From NCBI RefSeq assembly GCF_011064285.1, contig NZ_CP049331.1:1922001-1986000 (forward strand): DNA of 64,000 nt, written 5' to 3'. The notes under the pieces were generated by a model. That model ran no database searches, was not told where the DNA came from, and saw nothing but the letters and a program-made list of their open reading frames with translations. A program made the translations under genes and the position numbers. This document shows positions 63,942-64,000 of the stretch, piece by piece; position 1 is the stretch's first letter; every line of letters starts with the position of its first letter. The DNA is from Vibrio ziniensis (GTDB taxonomy: Bacteria > Pseudomonadota > Gammaproteobacteria > Enterobacterales > Vibrionaceae).

Positions 63942-64000
63942 TGCGTATTCTCCTTACTACGATTGTTCTCTTTCTTATTGAATGTGTTCGGATGGTCGTA

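Overview
The window reads as chromosome 1 of a gammaproteobacterium of the family Vibrionaceae, most likely a Vibrio. The evidence is the combination of several markers: a MukFEB condensin operon preceded by cmoM, purR followed by a cyclic-di-GMP-I riboswitch and tfoY, a monomeric NADP-dependent isocitrate dehydrogenase, an eight-gene his operon with a His-codon leader, clpS-clpA beside cspD, a VicH-like H-NS, and a short PutA without the N-terminal DNA-binding domain. Most of the window is ordinary housekeeping chromosome. I see no prophage, integron or CRISPR array.

Layout. 1-9.4 kb is an amino-acid catabolic island. A leftward hydroxyproline operon (4-hydroxyproline epimerase, FAD subunit, 2Fe-2S subunit, and the first 25 residues of a second flavoprotein) lies under a GntR/FCD regulator. 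Beside it are a rightward putA, a separately encoded PutA C-terminal domain, an AraC regulator and a RidA-family protein. 9.6-11.5 kb holds a Ca-binding-repeat lipoprotein, an unannotated 51-residue ORF and one copy of a short dispersed repeat. 11.5-18.9 kb is cmoM-mukF-mukE-mukB (leftward). 18.9-25 kb holds elyC, torD, purR, the riboswitch and tfoY, a second copy of the repeat, a TVP38-type membrane protein, a DUF2007 zinc-ribbon protein and an alpha/beta hydrolase. 25-32.6 kb is glgC-glgA, an IS4-type insertion sequence, topA and yciN.

32.9-45.5 kb holds aroA, a glycine-zipper envelope protein, aat-bpt-infA, clpS-clpA, cspD, icd, rluE, an alginate-lyase-superfamily secreted protein and thiD under a TPP riboswitch. 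45.8-53.2 kb holds a tRNA-Lys(CTT) converging on the complete hisGDCBHAFI operon with its hisL leader and attenuator. 53.4-57.5 kb holds a NhaC-superfamily transporter behind a lysine riboswitch (hence a lysine transporter), hns and gsk. 57.8-61.1 kb is mnmA-hflD-purB, with a PurR operator at the purB promoter. 61.1-64 kb is cfa-DUF2878-chalcone-isomerase-like-DUF3833, a set usually seen with ECF sigma/ChrR photo-oxidative stress genes, which would lie beyond the right edge.

Regulation links distant genes: purR (20.8 kb) should act on the purB operator (59.6 kb). Three metabolite or second-messenger riboswitches (c-di-GMP, TPP, lysine) and one peptide-coupled attenuator (his) can be read directly. 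The most unusual items are the IS4-like element inserted exactly at the centre of the topA terminator hairpin, the PutA protein split into two translationally coupled polypeptides, and a roughly 170-bp MITE-like repeat present twice with a central hairpin that is partly conserved by a compensatory change.
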